Shown here: one piece after another, positions 7,704 through 15,647 of the stretch
How positions within the stretch are numbered: the first letter of the stretch is position 1
Layout: each line of letters starts with the position of its first letter
Assembly (NCBI GenBank): GCA_910587485.1
Contig: CAJUKN010000003.1
Coordinates: forward strand, 117,103-181,102
Direction: 5' to 3'
Length of the DNA: 64,000 bases
Source: an uncultured Lachnospira sp.
Lineage (GTDB): Bacteria > Bacillota > Clostridia > Lachnospirales > Lachnospiraceae
The notes under the pieces: generated by a model
Told to the model about the DNA's origin: nothing
What the model saw: the letters and a program-made list of their open reading frames with translations, nothing else
Database searches by the model: none
Program-made: the position numbers and the translations under genes

Positions 7704-9548
7704 GTGAAAAAAATTAAAGCTAGTGTTCTTGCCGTTGTGTTGACAGTTTTAGCTGTTGTTGGCGGCGTGATTGGTCTTAATAATATTACAGTTAAGGCCG
7801 CAGACCCACTTAAAGTATCCGTTGATACAGTGGATGCTACAAAGGGTCAAAAGAGTGTACAAGTTGCAGTTAATGTTGAAAATCCGGGCAATTTAGGTGG
7901 TTTGCAGCTTGAAGTTACATGGGATAAAGAAGTATTACAGGCAACAAGTGCAGTTAAAGGTGATTTTTCAATAGCATCTCCTGTAGTTAATACACAGAGA
8001 ATAGAAGAAGGCTTTATTGGCTATGCAGATGCTGGCGCAGAAGGAGTAAATACATCAGGTAAAATTATGATAATCACATTTGATGTACTTGATGCAGCTA
8101 AGGTAGGTGTTAATCCAATTAATGTTAAAGTTCATTCAGCAGCATTAGGTGATATAAATGCTACACCAATCCCAGCTTCAGATATTGTTACAACAAATGG
8201 TGGTATTAAACTTCCAGAACCAGGTCCACTTAAGGTATCTGTTGATACAGTAGATGCTACACAAGGTCAGAAGGGTGTAGAAGTTGCAGTTAATGTTGAA
8301 AATCCTGGCAATTTAGCTGGTTTACAATTTGAAGTTACATGGGATAAAGAAGCATTAAAAGCAACAAATGCAGTTGCAGGTGATTTTAAGTTGGCAGCTC
8401 CTGAAGTTAATACAGAAAGAATTGCAGAAGGATTTATTGGTTATGCAGATGCTCATGAAACTGGAGTAGATGCATCAGGTAGAGCTGTAATCATCACATT
8501 TGATGTACTTAATGCAGCTAAGTTAGGTGCTAATCCAGTTGAAGTTAAGGTTACTTCAGCAGCCGATGGAGATGCTCAGGCAATTACAAAGATTGAAACA
8601 GTACAAGGTGCTGTTAATGTTGCAGAGTTTGTATGTGACCATAAGAATGTTAAAGATTCAGACTATGTTGTAGTAAAACAGCCTACATATACTGAAGAAG
8701 GTCTTGCAGAAGCAGTTTGTCCAGATTGTGGTAAAACATTAACACGTCCAGTTGATAAGCTTGTATGTGAGCATAAGAATGTTAAAGATTCAGATTTTGT
8801 TGTAGTAAAAGAGCCTACATTAAGCGAAGAAGGTCTTGCAGAAGCAACATGTCCAGATTGTGGCGAAAAAGTAACACGTTCAATTCCTAAACTTGAGCGC
8901 CCATCTGACAGCAATGAAAATATTGTAGTTAATGGTGATGCAGATGTTAAAGTAGATGTTCCTAGTGGAGTTGCAGATAATAACTTAACTAAGGAAGAAC
9001 AAGATGCTATTTTAAATAATGGCGCAGATACAACAGTTAAGGTTGATGTAAATAAAGTTGATGAAAACAATGTTCCAAAGGCTGACAAGGATGCAATTCA
9101 AGCAGTACCAGATATTAAGGTAGCAGCTTTTATTGATATTAAAGTAACATTGCAGGTAGAAGGATTTGATGTTAAGTCAATTACTCAAACAGCTTCAAAG
9201 ATTGCATTTACAGTACAAATTCCAGCAGATATTTTGAATGCTCCAGAAGGTTATGTAAGAGAGTTTAATATTGTGAGAATTCATAATGGAATTGCAGAGA
9301 TGCTTAACCCAACAAAAAATGGTGACCAGCTTTCATTTGCTTCTGATAAGTTCTCAACATATGCTATTGTTTATTCTGATAAGGTAGCTACAACACCAGA
9401 TGACCCAACGACACCAACAACACCAACAACACCTGATGATAATAAGCCAAGCGCTCCTCAAACAGGTGATACACTTCCAATTGCATTATTTGTATTAATG
9501 CTTGCAGGTATTGTTGGTATCGTAGTTACTTCTAAGAAGAGAGCTTAA
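7704..9548 (+). CDS. Secreted surface protein with two cohesin domains and sortase-type C-terminus
   Basis: A Sec signal peptide (KKIKASVLAVVLTVLAVVGG, ending near VKAADP) is followed by two homologous cohesin domains (about residues 35-165 and 180-305), each opening LKVSVDTVDAT and containing VNVENPGNL. Two zinc-ribbon-like repeats follow, each with a C-x-HKNVKDSD start and CPDCG end. Then come a beta-rich domain, a Thr/Pro linker and PQTGD plus a hydrophobic helix and KKRA, a sortase-type anchor variant of LPxTG. The translation start is probably GTG at 7704, eight bases after GAGGAGG; the ATG at 7683 overlaps that site. Cohesins bind dockerin-bearing enzymes; no dockerin is visible in this window. 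A small wall-anchored scaffoldin is the likely role. Confidence 0.85.
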   Translation: MKKIKASVLAVVLTVLAVVGGVIGLNNITVKAADPLKVSVDTVDATKGQKSVQVAVNVENPGNLGGLQLEVTWDKEVLQATSAVKGDFSIASPVVNTQRIEEGFIGYADAGAEGVNTSGKIMIITFDVLDAAKVGVNPINVKVHSAALGDINATPIPASDIVTTNGGIKLPEPGPLKVSVDTVDATQGQKGVEVAVNVENPGNLAGLQFEVTWDKEALKATNAVAGDFKLAAPEVNTERIAEGFIGYADAHETGVDASGRAVIITFDVLNAAKLGANPVEVKVTSAADGDAQAITKIETVQGAVNVAEFVCDHKNVKDSDYVVVKQPTYTEEGLAEAVCPDCGKTLTRPVDKLVCEHKNVKDSDFVVVKEPTLSEEGLAEATCPDCGEKVTRSIPKLERPSDSNENIVVNGDADVKVDVPSGVADNNLTKEEQDAILNNGADTTVKVDVNKVDENNVPKADKDAIQAVPDIKVAAFIDIKVTLQVEGFDVKSITQTASKIAFTVQIPADILNAPEGYVREFNIVRIHNGIAEMLNPTKNGDQLSFASDKFSTYAIVYSDKVATTPDDPTTPTTPTTPDDNKPSAPQTGDTLPIALFVLMLAGIVGIVVTSKKRA

Positions 9549-9573
9549 TTAATGTTTGATTAAAATGTACAAT

Positions 9574-9617
9574 AGAAGAACAAAAGCATCATATAGTGCT
9601 TTTGTTCTTCTTTTTTT
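9574..9617 (+). terminator. Rho-independent terminator
   Basis: AGAAGAACAAAAGCA pairs perfectly with TGCTTTTGTTCTTCT around TCATATAG, followed by TTTTTT. It ends the upstream cohesin gene and lies before the true start of the next gene. Confidence 0.92.
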
Positions 9618-9648
9618 GATTAAGATTATTATGAAAAGGGAAAGAAAA

Positions 9649-10512
9649 ATGAGTACAATAAAAAAATTGACAAATATAATAACAATTTTATTATGTATAA
9701 TAAGTTTACATTTTTATTTTGTTGCTGTTCCTGTTTTTGCGGCAGGTGATTGTGAATTAATTTTATCGTCTGCACAAGGAAATAAAGGTGATGAAGTAAC
9801 AATTAAAATGATACTTCAATCAAATTCAGGACTTGCAGGATTACAATATATAATAAAGTATGATACATCTGCTTTAAGTTTAGTATCAGCTAAGGCAATT
9901 GAAGGAGTGTTTTCAGACCCAATTGTGAATACAGAAAATGAGGGTGAGGTTGTATATGTTTTCGCAGAAGCAACAAGTAATACAAGAACAGGCGATTTAT
10001 TAGAAGTAACATTTAAGATATTAGATGAAGCAACTAATGACAATGTGGATTTAAAATTAGATAAAGTGATGGGTGTTGATAATGATGTTAATATTGTTAA
10101 TGTAAAAACCACTATTGAAGGTATTGAATTAACAGAAACTGGTAATTCAGGAGGAAACAATAATAGTACAGATGTTGCAAACAATCCAACATCAAATAAT
10201 AATGCAACAATTGACAATACAGAAAATAACAATACAGAAAATAACAATACAAAAAATAACAATACAGAAAATTCTAATAATTCAAACAATATAAATAATT
10301 CAACAAATAATACACAAACAGACAAAGATGGTAATATCATATCAAATAATTCCAATGATAAAAATAATTCTGATAATAAATCAAATAAAGGTATTATAAT
10401 ATTTATAATTATTGTCGTTGTAATATTACTTGCAGTAGCAGGTTATGTTATATATAATAAAAAATTCAAGAAAAATAATGATAATAGTGACAATAATAAT
10501 AAAATAATGTGA
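9649..10512 (+). CDS. Membrane-anchored single-cohesin protein
   Basis: A 287-residue protein: signal peptide (LTNIITILLCIISLHFYFV, ending near VFAAG), one cohesin domain at about residues 33-160 (CELILSSAQGNKGDEVTI through a DVDLKLDKV-like strand), a ~90-residue Asn/Thr-rich linker with repeated TENNN units, and a C-terminal membrane helix IIIFIIIVVVILLAVAG followed by a basic tail. The domain order matches the double-cohesin protein upstream except for the anchor. ATG 9649 has AGGGA upstream; longer readings toward 9556 run through the terminator and are rejected, and ATG 9631 is an alternative. It may display dockerin proteins at the membrane. Confidence 0.82.
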   Translation: MSTIKKLTNIITILLCIISLHFYFVAVPVFAAGDCELILSSAQGNKGDEVTIKMILQSNSGLAGLQYIIKYDTSALSLVSAKAIEGVFSDPIVNTENEGEVVYVFAEATSNTRTGDLLEVTFKILDEATNDNVDLKLDKVMGVDNDVNIVNVKTTIEGIELTETGNSGGNNNSTDVANNPTSNNNATIDNTENNNTENNNTKNNNTENSNNSNNINNSTNNTQTDKDGNIISNNSNDKNNSDNKSNKGIIIFIIIVVVILLAVAGYVIYNKKFKKNNDNSDNNNKIM

Positions 10513-10574
10513 TTTTTTATTTTATGCAATAGATGTATTTATGATATAATATAAAGTGACCAGGAGAGGAATAT

Positions 10575-11642
10575 ATGCTTAAAATAGATAGAAATTTTTT
10601 GAAAAATGAAGAGATTTTTAGCAATGAAATAGCATATATTGCCTCTTATGTAGTTAATGGACTTTTTTTAATATTACATATATTTCTTGAAATTTATTAT
10701 GTTGTTATTGCTGCAGATTGGATGATTAAACTGAATGGTATAAGTTTAGTAATAGAAATATTTAGTTTTTATTTAATTAAACGTAAAAAGACAAAAATGT
10801 TTGCCAATATATTATTTTATGAGGCGATGATTCATGTAACAATAGCAACATTATGCTTTGGCTGGAATTGTGGATTTCAAGATTTTCATATTGCAATTAT
10901 TGTTTTAGTATTTTTTGGTAATTATTTTTCTCAAAAGATGGGGCATAATGATGTACCTACATTAAAATTTTGTATATTAGATATTATAGCTTATATATGT
11001 TCATTTTTATGGTTTTATTGGTTTGAAGAGATTTATACTATAAGCAGCAAATTACAAAAATATACACAATTATTTTCAGCACTTGTCATATTTTTTATTG
11101 TTATAGTTTTTATGTGGATATTGACCCAATTTACAGTAAGGGTGGAAGAAGCTATGAATAAGAAAGCACAATTTGATGAATTAACTCAATTACCAAATCG
11201 ATATTATTTGATGGCACATTTTAAACAGCTTATGACAAAAGATAATAAGCAAGATAATTATTTAGCAATTATGGATATTGATGATTTTAAAAAGGTTAAT
11301 GATACATATGGACATAATTGTGGTGATTATGTTTTAAAAGAAATTGCTCAATTAATAACCAAATATTCCAAAGGTGGATTTGTATGCCGATGGGGAGGAG
11401 AAGAGTTTATTATATTAGGCAGTGTTGAAATTGATATGAAGAATCAATGTAAAATATTAAATGATATAAGAAAATTTGTTGGGAATCATGATTTTGAATA
11501 TGAAGGATATAAATTTAATATAACAATAACGATGGGAGTTGCTACTTATGAACAAGGGCAAAGTATAGAAGAATGGGTAAATGTTGCTGATAAAAAACTA
11601 TATGCAGGAAAATATAGTGGAAAAAATAAGCTTGTATTTTAA
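10575..11642 (+). CDS. Membrane diguanylate cyclase (GGDEF)
   Basis: A 355-residue protein with about six N-terminal membrane helices (to residue ~190) and a C-terminal GGDEF domain that makes cyclic di-GMP. The active-site loop RWGGEEF is intact, and DELTQLPNR plus DIDDFKKVNDTYGH mark the substrate-binding part. The RxxD inhibitory site normally five residues before GGEEF is absent (SKGG), so product feedback of the usual kind is not expected. The membrane part is not a sensor family I recognise. GGAGAGG precedes ATG and TATAAT lies about 25 bases before that. It follows two cohesin surface-protein genes, which suggests, without proving, a link with adhesion. Confidence 0.92.
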   Translation: MLKIDRNFLKNEEIFSNEIAYIASYVVNGLFLILHIFLEIYYVVIAADWMIKLNGISLVIEIFSFYLIKRKKTKMFANILFYEAMIHVTIATLCFGWNCGFQDFHIAIIVLVFFGNYFSQKMGHNDVPTLKFCILDIIAYICSFLWFYWFEEIYTISSKLQKYTQLFSALVIFFIVIVFMWILTQFTVRVEEAMNKKAQFDELTQLPNRYYLMAHFKQLMTKDNKQDNYLAIMDIDDFKKVNDTYGHNCGDYVLKEIAQLITKYSKGGFVCRWGGEEFIILGSVEIDMKNQCKILNDIRKFVGNHDFEYEGYKFNITITMGVATYEQGQSIEEWVNVADKKLYAGKYSGKNKLVF

Positions 11643-11754
11643 AAAATTTTTAAAAAAATTTTAATATATGTTGCAAAAAATTCTGCTATACTTTACAATG
11701 ATTGCAACATACATAAATTTAAATTTTGTATGGGAATTTGGAGGATTATTATTT

Positions 11755-12264
11755 ATGGCAAAGAAAAAGGCCGATGCAGCAAAAACAGTTGCAAAAAAAC
11801 AGAATGTTAAAGAAGACGCAATGAATGAAACAGAAGTAATCGTAGAGACATCAGAAGTAGAAGAACAAGAAACAAAGACAGAAGAGCCAAATGGAGATAA
11901 AACAATGGAAGAGCAAGTAGAAGAAGTAATTGATGCTGTTAAAGAAACAACAGAAAAGGTAGCTAAGAAAGCTGCCAAAGCTACAAAAAGTGCTGCTTCT
12001 AAAGTGAAAAAAGAAGCAAAGAAAGTAGCAAAAGAAACAGTAAAGAAGGTCAAAGAAAAGAAAGAACTTGTACCAGAAGTATTTATACAATACGAAGCAA
12101 TAGAAGCTAAAACAGAAGATATTATAGAAAATATTAAAAAAGCTTATGTTGCTGATGGACATTATGTTGCAGGAATCAAAGACCTTAAAGTTTATATTAA
12201 ACCAGAAGATGGCTGCGCATATTATGTAATTAACGGCTCATATGCTGGAAATGTTGTGCTTTAA
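11755..12264 (+). CDS. Lys/Ala-rich DUF6465-type protein
   Basis: 169 residues. Residues 1-100 are low-complexity, alternating Lys/Ala-rich (histone H1-like) stretches with an acidic EVIVETSEVEEQETKTEEP segment; the last ~65 residues form a compact domain (VFIQYEAIEAKTEDIIENIKK...YVINGSYAGNVVL) that I recall as DUF6465. ATG 11755 has GGAGG ten bases upstream; the extra 29 codons of the longer frame contain hydrophobic sequence and no ribosome-binding site. A role in nucleoid or RNA binding is a guess from the basic tail. It is transcribed alone. Confidence 0.75.
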   Translation: MAKKKADAAKTVAKKQNVKEDAMNETEVIVETSEVEEQETKTEEPNGDKTMEEQVEEVIDAVKETTEKVAKKAAKATKSAASKVKKEAKKVAKETVKKVKEKKELVPEVFIQYEAIEAKTEDIIENIKKAYVADGHYVAGIKDLKVYIKPEDGCAYYVINGSYAGNVVL

Positions 12265-12291
12265 AAAATTTATTTGTAAATTCTGTCTATA

Positions 12292-12385
12292 AACAAAAAG
12301 TTTTGCTATTTAAGAGTTTCGCTATGCGAAACTTTTTGTTGACATAAGGATGGCTCGCAAAGCGTGTCATCCGTTGTTTATGTGT
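12292..12385 (+). repeat. TTGACATAAG repeat with competing hairpins
   Basis: AACAAAAAGTTT (12292-12303) pairs with AAACTTTTTGTT (12329-12340), while an inner AGTTTCGC/GCGAAACT hairpin competes for the same 3' arm. It continues GACATAAGGATGGCTCGCAAAG and TTGTTTATG. The same GACATAAG..TG.CTCGCAAAG core occurs at about 59990, inside a methyltransferase gene. It may also serve as terminator for the gene before it. Confidence 0.6.
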
Positions 12386-12520
12386 AGGAGTATGTATAAA
12401 TTAAGAAATAAGCTGTATTGCATTAAGCAAATTAGAAATAAAATATTATAAAATTTAGTATAATATTAGGCAATATTTTTTATGTTTAGTTTTTAGTATA
12501 TACTTCTATCTGTATTATAT

Positions 12521-12544
12521 AAAAAAGCAGTACAGAAATGAGGG
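12521..12544 (+). repeat. RBS-carrying leader repeat (queD)
   Basis: AAAAAAGCAGTACAGAAATGAGGG, a copy of the leader shared with queE, queF, thiG, feoAB, trpB, the 59622 methyltransferase and ecfT. GAGGG is the queD ribosome-binding site. Confidence 0.7.
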
Positions 12545-12548
12545 AAAA

Positions 12549-12971
12549 ATGTATTATATTACCACAGAAGCAAGTTTTGATGCAGCACATTTTTTAAAGG
12601 GCTATGAAGGAAAGTGTAAAAATATTCATGGGCATCGATGGAGAGTTTTAGTAAAAATTGAGTCGGATGAATTATTAAAAAATCAACAGCATAATGGAAT
12701 GATTGTAGATTTCAAAGAATTAAAAAATGATTTAAAGGAATTAACAGAAAAATTTGACCATACGTTTATTTTTGAAAAAGATTCTTTAAAAAATGAATTG
12801 ATAGAGTTATTAAAAAATGAAAATTTTGAATTAAGAGAAGTAGAATTTAGACCAACAGCAGAAAATTTTTCCAAGTATTTTTATGATAATTTAGCAAATA
12901 AAGGGTATCAAGTTGCAGAAGCAATGGTTTATGAGACCCCTAATAATATGGCTAGTTATTGTGAAAAATAA
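12549..12971 (+). CDS. queD: 6-carboxy-5,6,7,8-tetrahydropterin synthase
   Basis: 140 residues. QueD converts dihydroneopterin triphosphate to 6-carboxytetrahydropterin in the 7-deazaguanine (queuosine) pathway. The zinc ligands are visible as FDAAHFL and IHGHRW, the catalytic Cys is in EGKCKNIHGH, and FDHTFI and RPTAENFSKY are typical of the family. It opens the queD-queE-folE-queC-queF cluster. I saw no preQ1 riboswitch between the upstream hairpin and the leader. Confidence 0.95.
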   Translation: MYYITTEASFDAAHFLKGYEGKCKNIHGHRWRVLVKIESDELLKNQQHNGMIVDFKELKNDLKELTEKFDHTFIFEKDSLKNELIELLKNENFELREVEFRPTAENFSKYFYDNLANKGYQVAEAMVYETPNNMASYCEK

Positions 12972-13038
12972 ATGAAGAAATAGAAAATGGACTGAACAAT
13001 TATTTATGTGCAAAAGTGGTACAGAGGTGAGGGATACA

Positions 13039-13704
13039 ATGGCAAATTTTGAAGTAGTAGAACATTTTGTAAGCATTAATGGAGAAGGGGCAAAAGCTGG
13101 ACAGTTAGCATTATTTATTCGATTGAAAGGCTGTAATTTAAAATGCAAGTATTGTGATACACAGTGGGCTAATGGTATGGATGCAGATTGTGTAATCATG
13201 TCTGAAGAGGATATTGCAAAATTGATTGAGGCTTCAAAAATACGTAATGTTACAATAACAGGCGGAGAACCATTATGGAGACAACATATAGATATATTGC
13301 TTAAAAGAATAAGCAAGATTTCTGATATTTGTATAGAGATAGAAACAAATGGGAGTATTAATTTAGCAGACTATAAAAATATTTCGGATAAAATAACGTT
13401 TACAGTGGACTATAAATTAGGTTGCAGTGGAATGGAACAAAGTATGTTTATAGAAAATTACAATAATTTAACAAAAAATGATACTGTAAAATTTGTTGTT
13501 GGAAATTATGAGGACTTAATAAAGGCAAAAAATATAATAGAGCGCATTAAACAAACAGGTGTGAAATTATATTTAAGTCCAGTGTTTGACAGTATAGAAC
13601 CAAGAGACATTGTTCAGTTTATGATTGATAATAAGATGAATGGTGTAAATCTTCAATTACAGCTTCATAAATATATATGGAATCCATCACAAAAAGGCGT
13701 TTAA
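13039..13704 (+). CDS. queE: 7-carboxy-7-deazaguanine synthase
   Basis: 221 residues. A radical-SAM enzyme that rearranges 6-carboxytetrahydropterin to 7-carboxy-7-deazaguanine. The cluster motif is CNLKCKYC (CX3CX2C), preceded by SINGEGAKAGQLALFIRLKG; TGGEPLWR follows. The start is ATG 13039 after GTGAGGG; the longer frame from 13006 translates the leader repeat (13009-13033) and is rejected. It lies 67 bases after queD. Confidence 0.94.
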   Translation: MANFEVVEHFVSINGEGAKAGQLALFIRLKGCNLKCKYCDTQWANGMDADCVIMSEEDIAKLIEASKIRNVTITGGEPLWRQHIDILLKRISKISDICIEIETNGSINLADYKNISDKITFTVDYKLGCSGMEQSMFIENYNNLTKNDTVKFVVGNYEDLIKAKNIIERIKQTGVKLYLSPVFDSIEPRDIVQFMIDNKMNGVNLQLQLHKYIWNPSQKGV

Positions 13705-13793
13705 TAAATTTTAGATTGATTATAAGTAAGCAGCAAAGGAAATAATAAATATCCATTTGACTTTGCAAGTTATGAAAGGCATGGTTATAAATT

Positions 13794-14360
13794 ATGATAG
13801 ATACACAGGCAATTAAAGAGCATATAAAAGCCATTATTGTGGCATTAGGTGACGACCCTCAAAGAGAGGGGCTTATTGAAACGCCTGATAGAGTGGCACG
13901 AATGTATGAAGAAGTTTTTGAAGGTATGAATTATACAAATGACGATATAGCAAAAATGTATGGCAAGACATTTGAGAAGCCTGAACAAAATGGTGATGAT
14001 ATGGTTGTTGTCAAAGATATTGAAGTTTTTAGTTATTGTGAACATCATATTGCATTGATGTACAATATGAAAGTTACCGTTGCCTATATTCCAAAAGATA
14101 AAATACTTGGTTTAAGTAAAATTGCACGAATTGCAGATATGGTTGCAAAGAGACTTCAGGTTCAAGAACGAATTGGAAGTGATATTGCTGAAATTATGCA
14201 AAAAGTGACAGGAAGTGAGGATATAGCAGTACTGATAGAAGCAAATCATAGCTGTATGACGGCGCGTGGCATTAAAAATGCGCAGGCAAAAACATTTACA
14301 AGCAAATTGTGTGGGCGGTTTAAAACAGAATCAGAATTATATAATAGAGTAAAACAATAA
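13794..14360 (+). CDS. folE: GTP cyclohydrolase I
   Basis: 188 residues. FolE opens GTP to dihydroneopterin triphosphate, the substrate of QueD and also of folate synthesis. Family motifs: GDDPQREGLIETPDRVARMYEE, the zinc ligands in YCEHHIALMYN and CMTARGIKNAQAKT. Lying between queE and queC, it supplies the queuosine branch. Upstream is a second leader type (GCAAGTTATGAAAGGCATGG) with an unusually long ~14-base gap between AAAGG and the ATG, shared with thiH and the gene at 47571. Confidence 0.96.
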   Translation: MIDTQAIKEHIKAIIVALGDDPQREGLIETPDRVARMYEEVFEGMNYTNDDIAKMYGKTFEKPEQNGDDMVVVKDIEVFSYCEHHIALMYNMKVTVAYIPKDKILGLSKIARIADMVAKRLQVQERIGSDIAEIMQKVTGSEDIAVLIEANHSCMTARGIKNAQAKTFTSKLCGRFKTESELYNRVKQ

Positions 14361-14387
14361 TTGGAAGTAGAAAATGGAGGAAAATGT

Positions 14388-15074
14388 GTGAACGTATTAG
14401 TGTTAGTAAGTGGTGGAATTGACAGCACGACATGTCTTGCAATGATGGTAGAACAGTTTGGCAAGGAAAATGTACATGCTTTATCTATGTATTATGGACA
14501 GAAGCATGATAAAGAATTATCGTGTGCAAAAGCAGTTGCTGATTATTATGGTGTTTCATATAGCCAAATGGATTTATCCATTATATTTAAAGAAAGTAAT
14601 TGTTCATTATTAAGCCATTCTAATCAAGATATTCCACATAAATCTTATGCTAAACAGTTAAATGAAATGGAAGAAACAACCGTTTCAACCTATGTTCCAT
14701 TTAGAAATGGATTATTTCTTTCCTGTGCAGCAAGTATTGCTTTGTCAAAAAATTGCGATATTATCTGTTATGGGGCGCATAGTGATGATGCAGCTGGCAA
14801 TGCTTATCCTGATTGTAGTGCTGCTTTTAATAAGGCAATGAATGAAGCTATATATTTAGGAAGTGGAAATAAGGTTAAAATAGAAGCGCCTTTTGTTAAT
14901 ATGACAAAAAAAGAAGTGGTTGCTAAAGGTTTGGTGTTAAAAGTTCCTTATGAACTTACTTGGAGTTGTTATGAAGGTCACGACAAAGCATGTGGCGTCT
15001 GTGCAACATGCAGAGACAGAAAAAAAGCATTTGAGGAAAATGGTATGATAGACCCAATTCCATATGAGATATAA
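14388..15074 (+). CDS. queC: 7-cyano-7-deazaguanine synthase
   Basis: About 229 residues. QueC turns 7-carboxy-7-deazaguanine into preQ0 with ATP and ammonia. The PP-loop SGGIDSTT lies at the N-terminus and the zinc-binding cysteines CGVCATC near the C-terminus. The start is probably GTG 14388, with GGAGG seven bases upstream; an in-frame TTG at 14361 directly follows folE and would translate the ribosome-binding site. The gene begins 27 bases after folE, so the two are probably co-transcribed. Confidence 0.94.
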   Translation: MNVLVLVSGGIDSTTCLAMMVEQFGKENVHALSMYYGQKHDKELSCAKAVADYYGVSYSQMDLSIIFKESNCSLLSHSNQDIPHKSYAKQLNEMEETTVSTYVPFRNGLFLSCAASIALSKNCDIICYGAHSDDAAGNAYPDCSAAFNKAMNEAIYLGSGNKVKIEAPFVNMTKKEVVAKGLVLKVPYELTWSCYEGHDKACGVCATCRDRKKAFEENGMIDPIPYEI

Positions 15075-15119
15075 AGTTACTAAAAAATTTAAAAAAGCGG
15101 CGTAGAAATGAGGATTAAT

Positions 15120-15614
15120 ATGGGAAGAAGTAAAGAGGAAGTAAAAGACTTATCACTATTAGGAAATCAACAGGTTTCCTATTCTAGTAATTATAACCCT
15201 GATATTTTAGAAACATTTGATAATAAACATCCAAATCATGATTATTTTGTTAAATTTAATTGTCCTGAGTTTACTAGTTTATGTCCTATTACAGGACAAC
15301 CTGATTTTGCAACAATTACTATATCCTATGTACCAGATATTAAGATGGTTGAGAGTAAGTCCTTGAAGCTGTATTTATTTAGCTTTAGAAATCATGGTGA
15401 TTTTCATGAGGATTGTATCAATATTATTATGGAAGATTTAATAAAAGTTATGAATCCAAAGTATATTGAGGTGTGGGGAAAATTTACACCTAGAGGGGGA
15501 ATATCAATAGACCCTTATTGCAATTATGGAAAAGCAGGTACAAAGTGGGAGGAAGTAGCATTTAAACGACTTACAGAACATGATATGTATCCAGAAAAGA
15601 TAGATAATAGATAA
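15120..15614 (+). CDS. queF: NADPH-dependent preQ0 reductase
   Basis: 164 residues. QueF reduces preQ0 to preQ1, the last soluble step before tRNA insertion. The catalytic cysteine lies in TSLCPITGQPDFA, and QueF-type ESKSLKLYLFSFRNHGDFHE binds NADPH. Length fits the unimodular (YkvM-like) type. The leader at 15091-15113 (GCGTAGAAATGAGG) ends eight bases before ATG 15120; the ATG at 15108 is part of that site. With queD, queE, folE and queC the whole GTP-to-preQ1 route is present. Confidence 0.95.
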   Translation: MGRSKEEVKDLSLLGNQQVSYSSNYNPDILETFDNKHPNHDYFVKFNCPEFTSLCPITGQPDFATITISYVPDIKMVESKSLKLYLFSFRNHGDFHEDCINIIMEDLIKVMNPKYIEVWGKFTPRGGISIDPYCNYGKAGTKWEEVAFKRLTEHDMYPEKIDNR

Positions 15615-15647
15615 AGTTACAAAAGTAGAAAGGTTATGGTTATAAAA

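Noticed and set aside
9556..9648. N-terminal extension of the single-cohesin gene
   Set aside because: It translates the perfect terminator hairpin at 9574-9617; the signal peptide starts only after ATG 9649 or 9631.
11661..12053. Long minus-strand frames over the Lys/Ala-rich gene
   Set aside because: Low-complexity mirror of the Lys/Ala codons on the plus strand; no RBS.
12390..12548. preQ1 riboswitch before queD
   Set aside because: I looked for the short preQ1-I pseudoknot and larger classes and saw none; only a generic A+T-rich region and the leader repeat.
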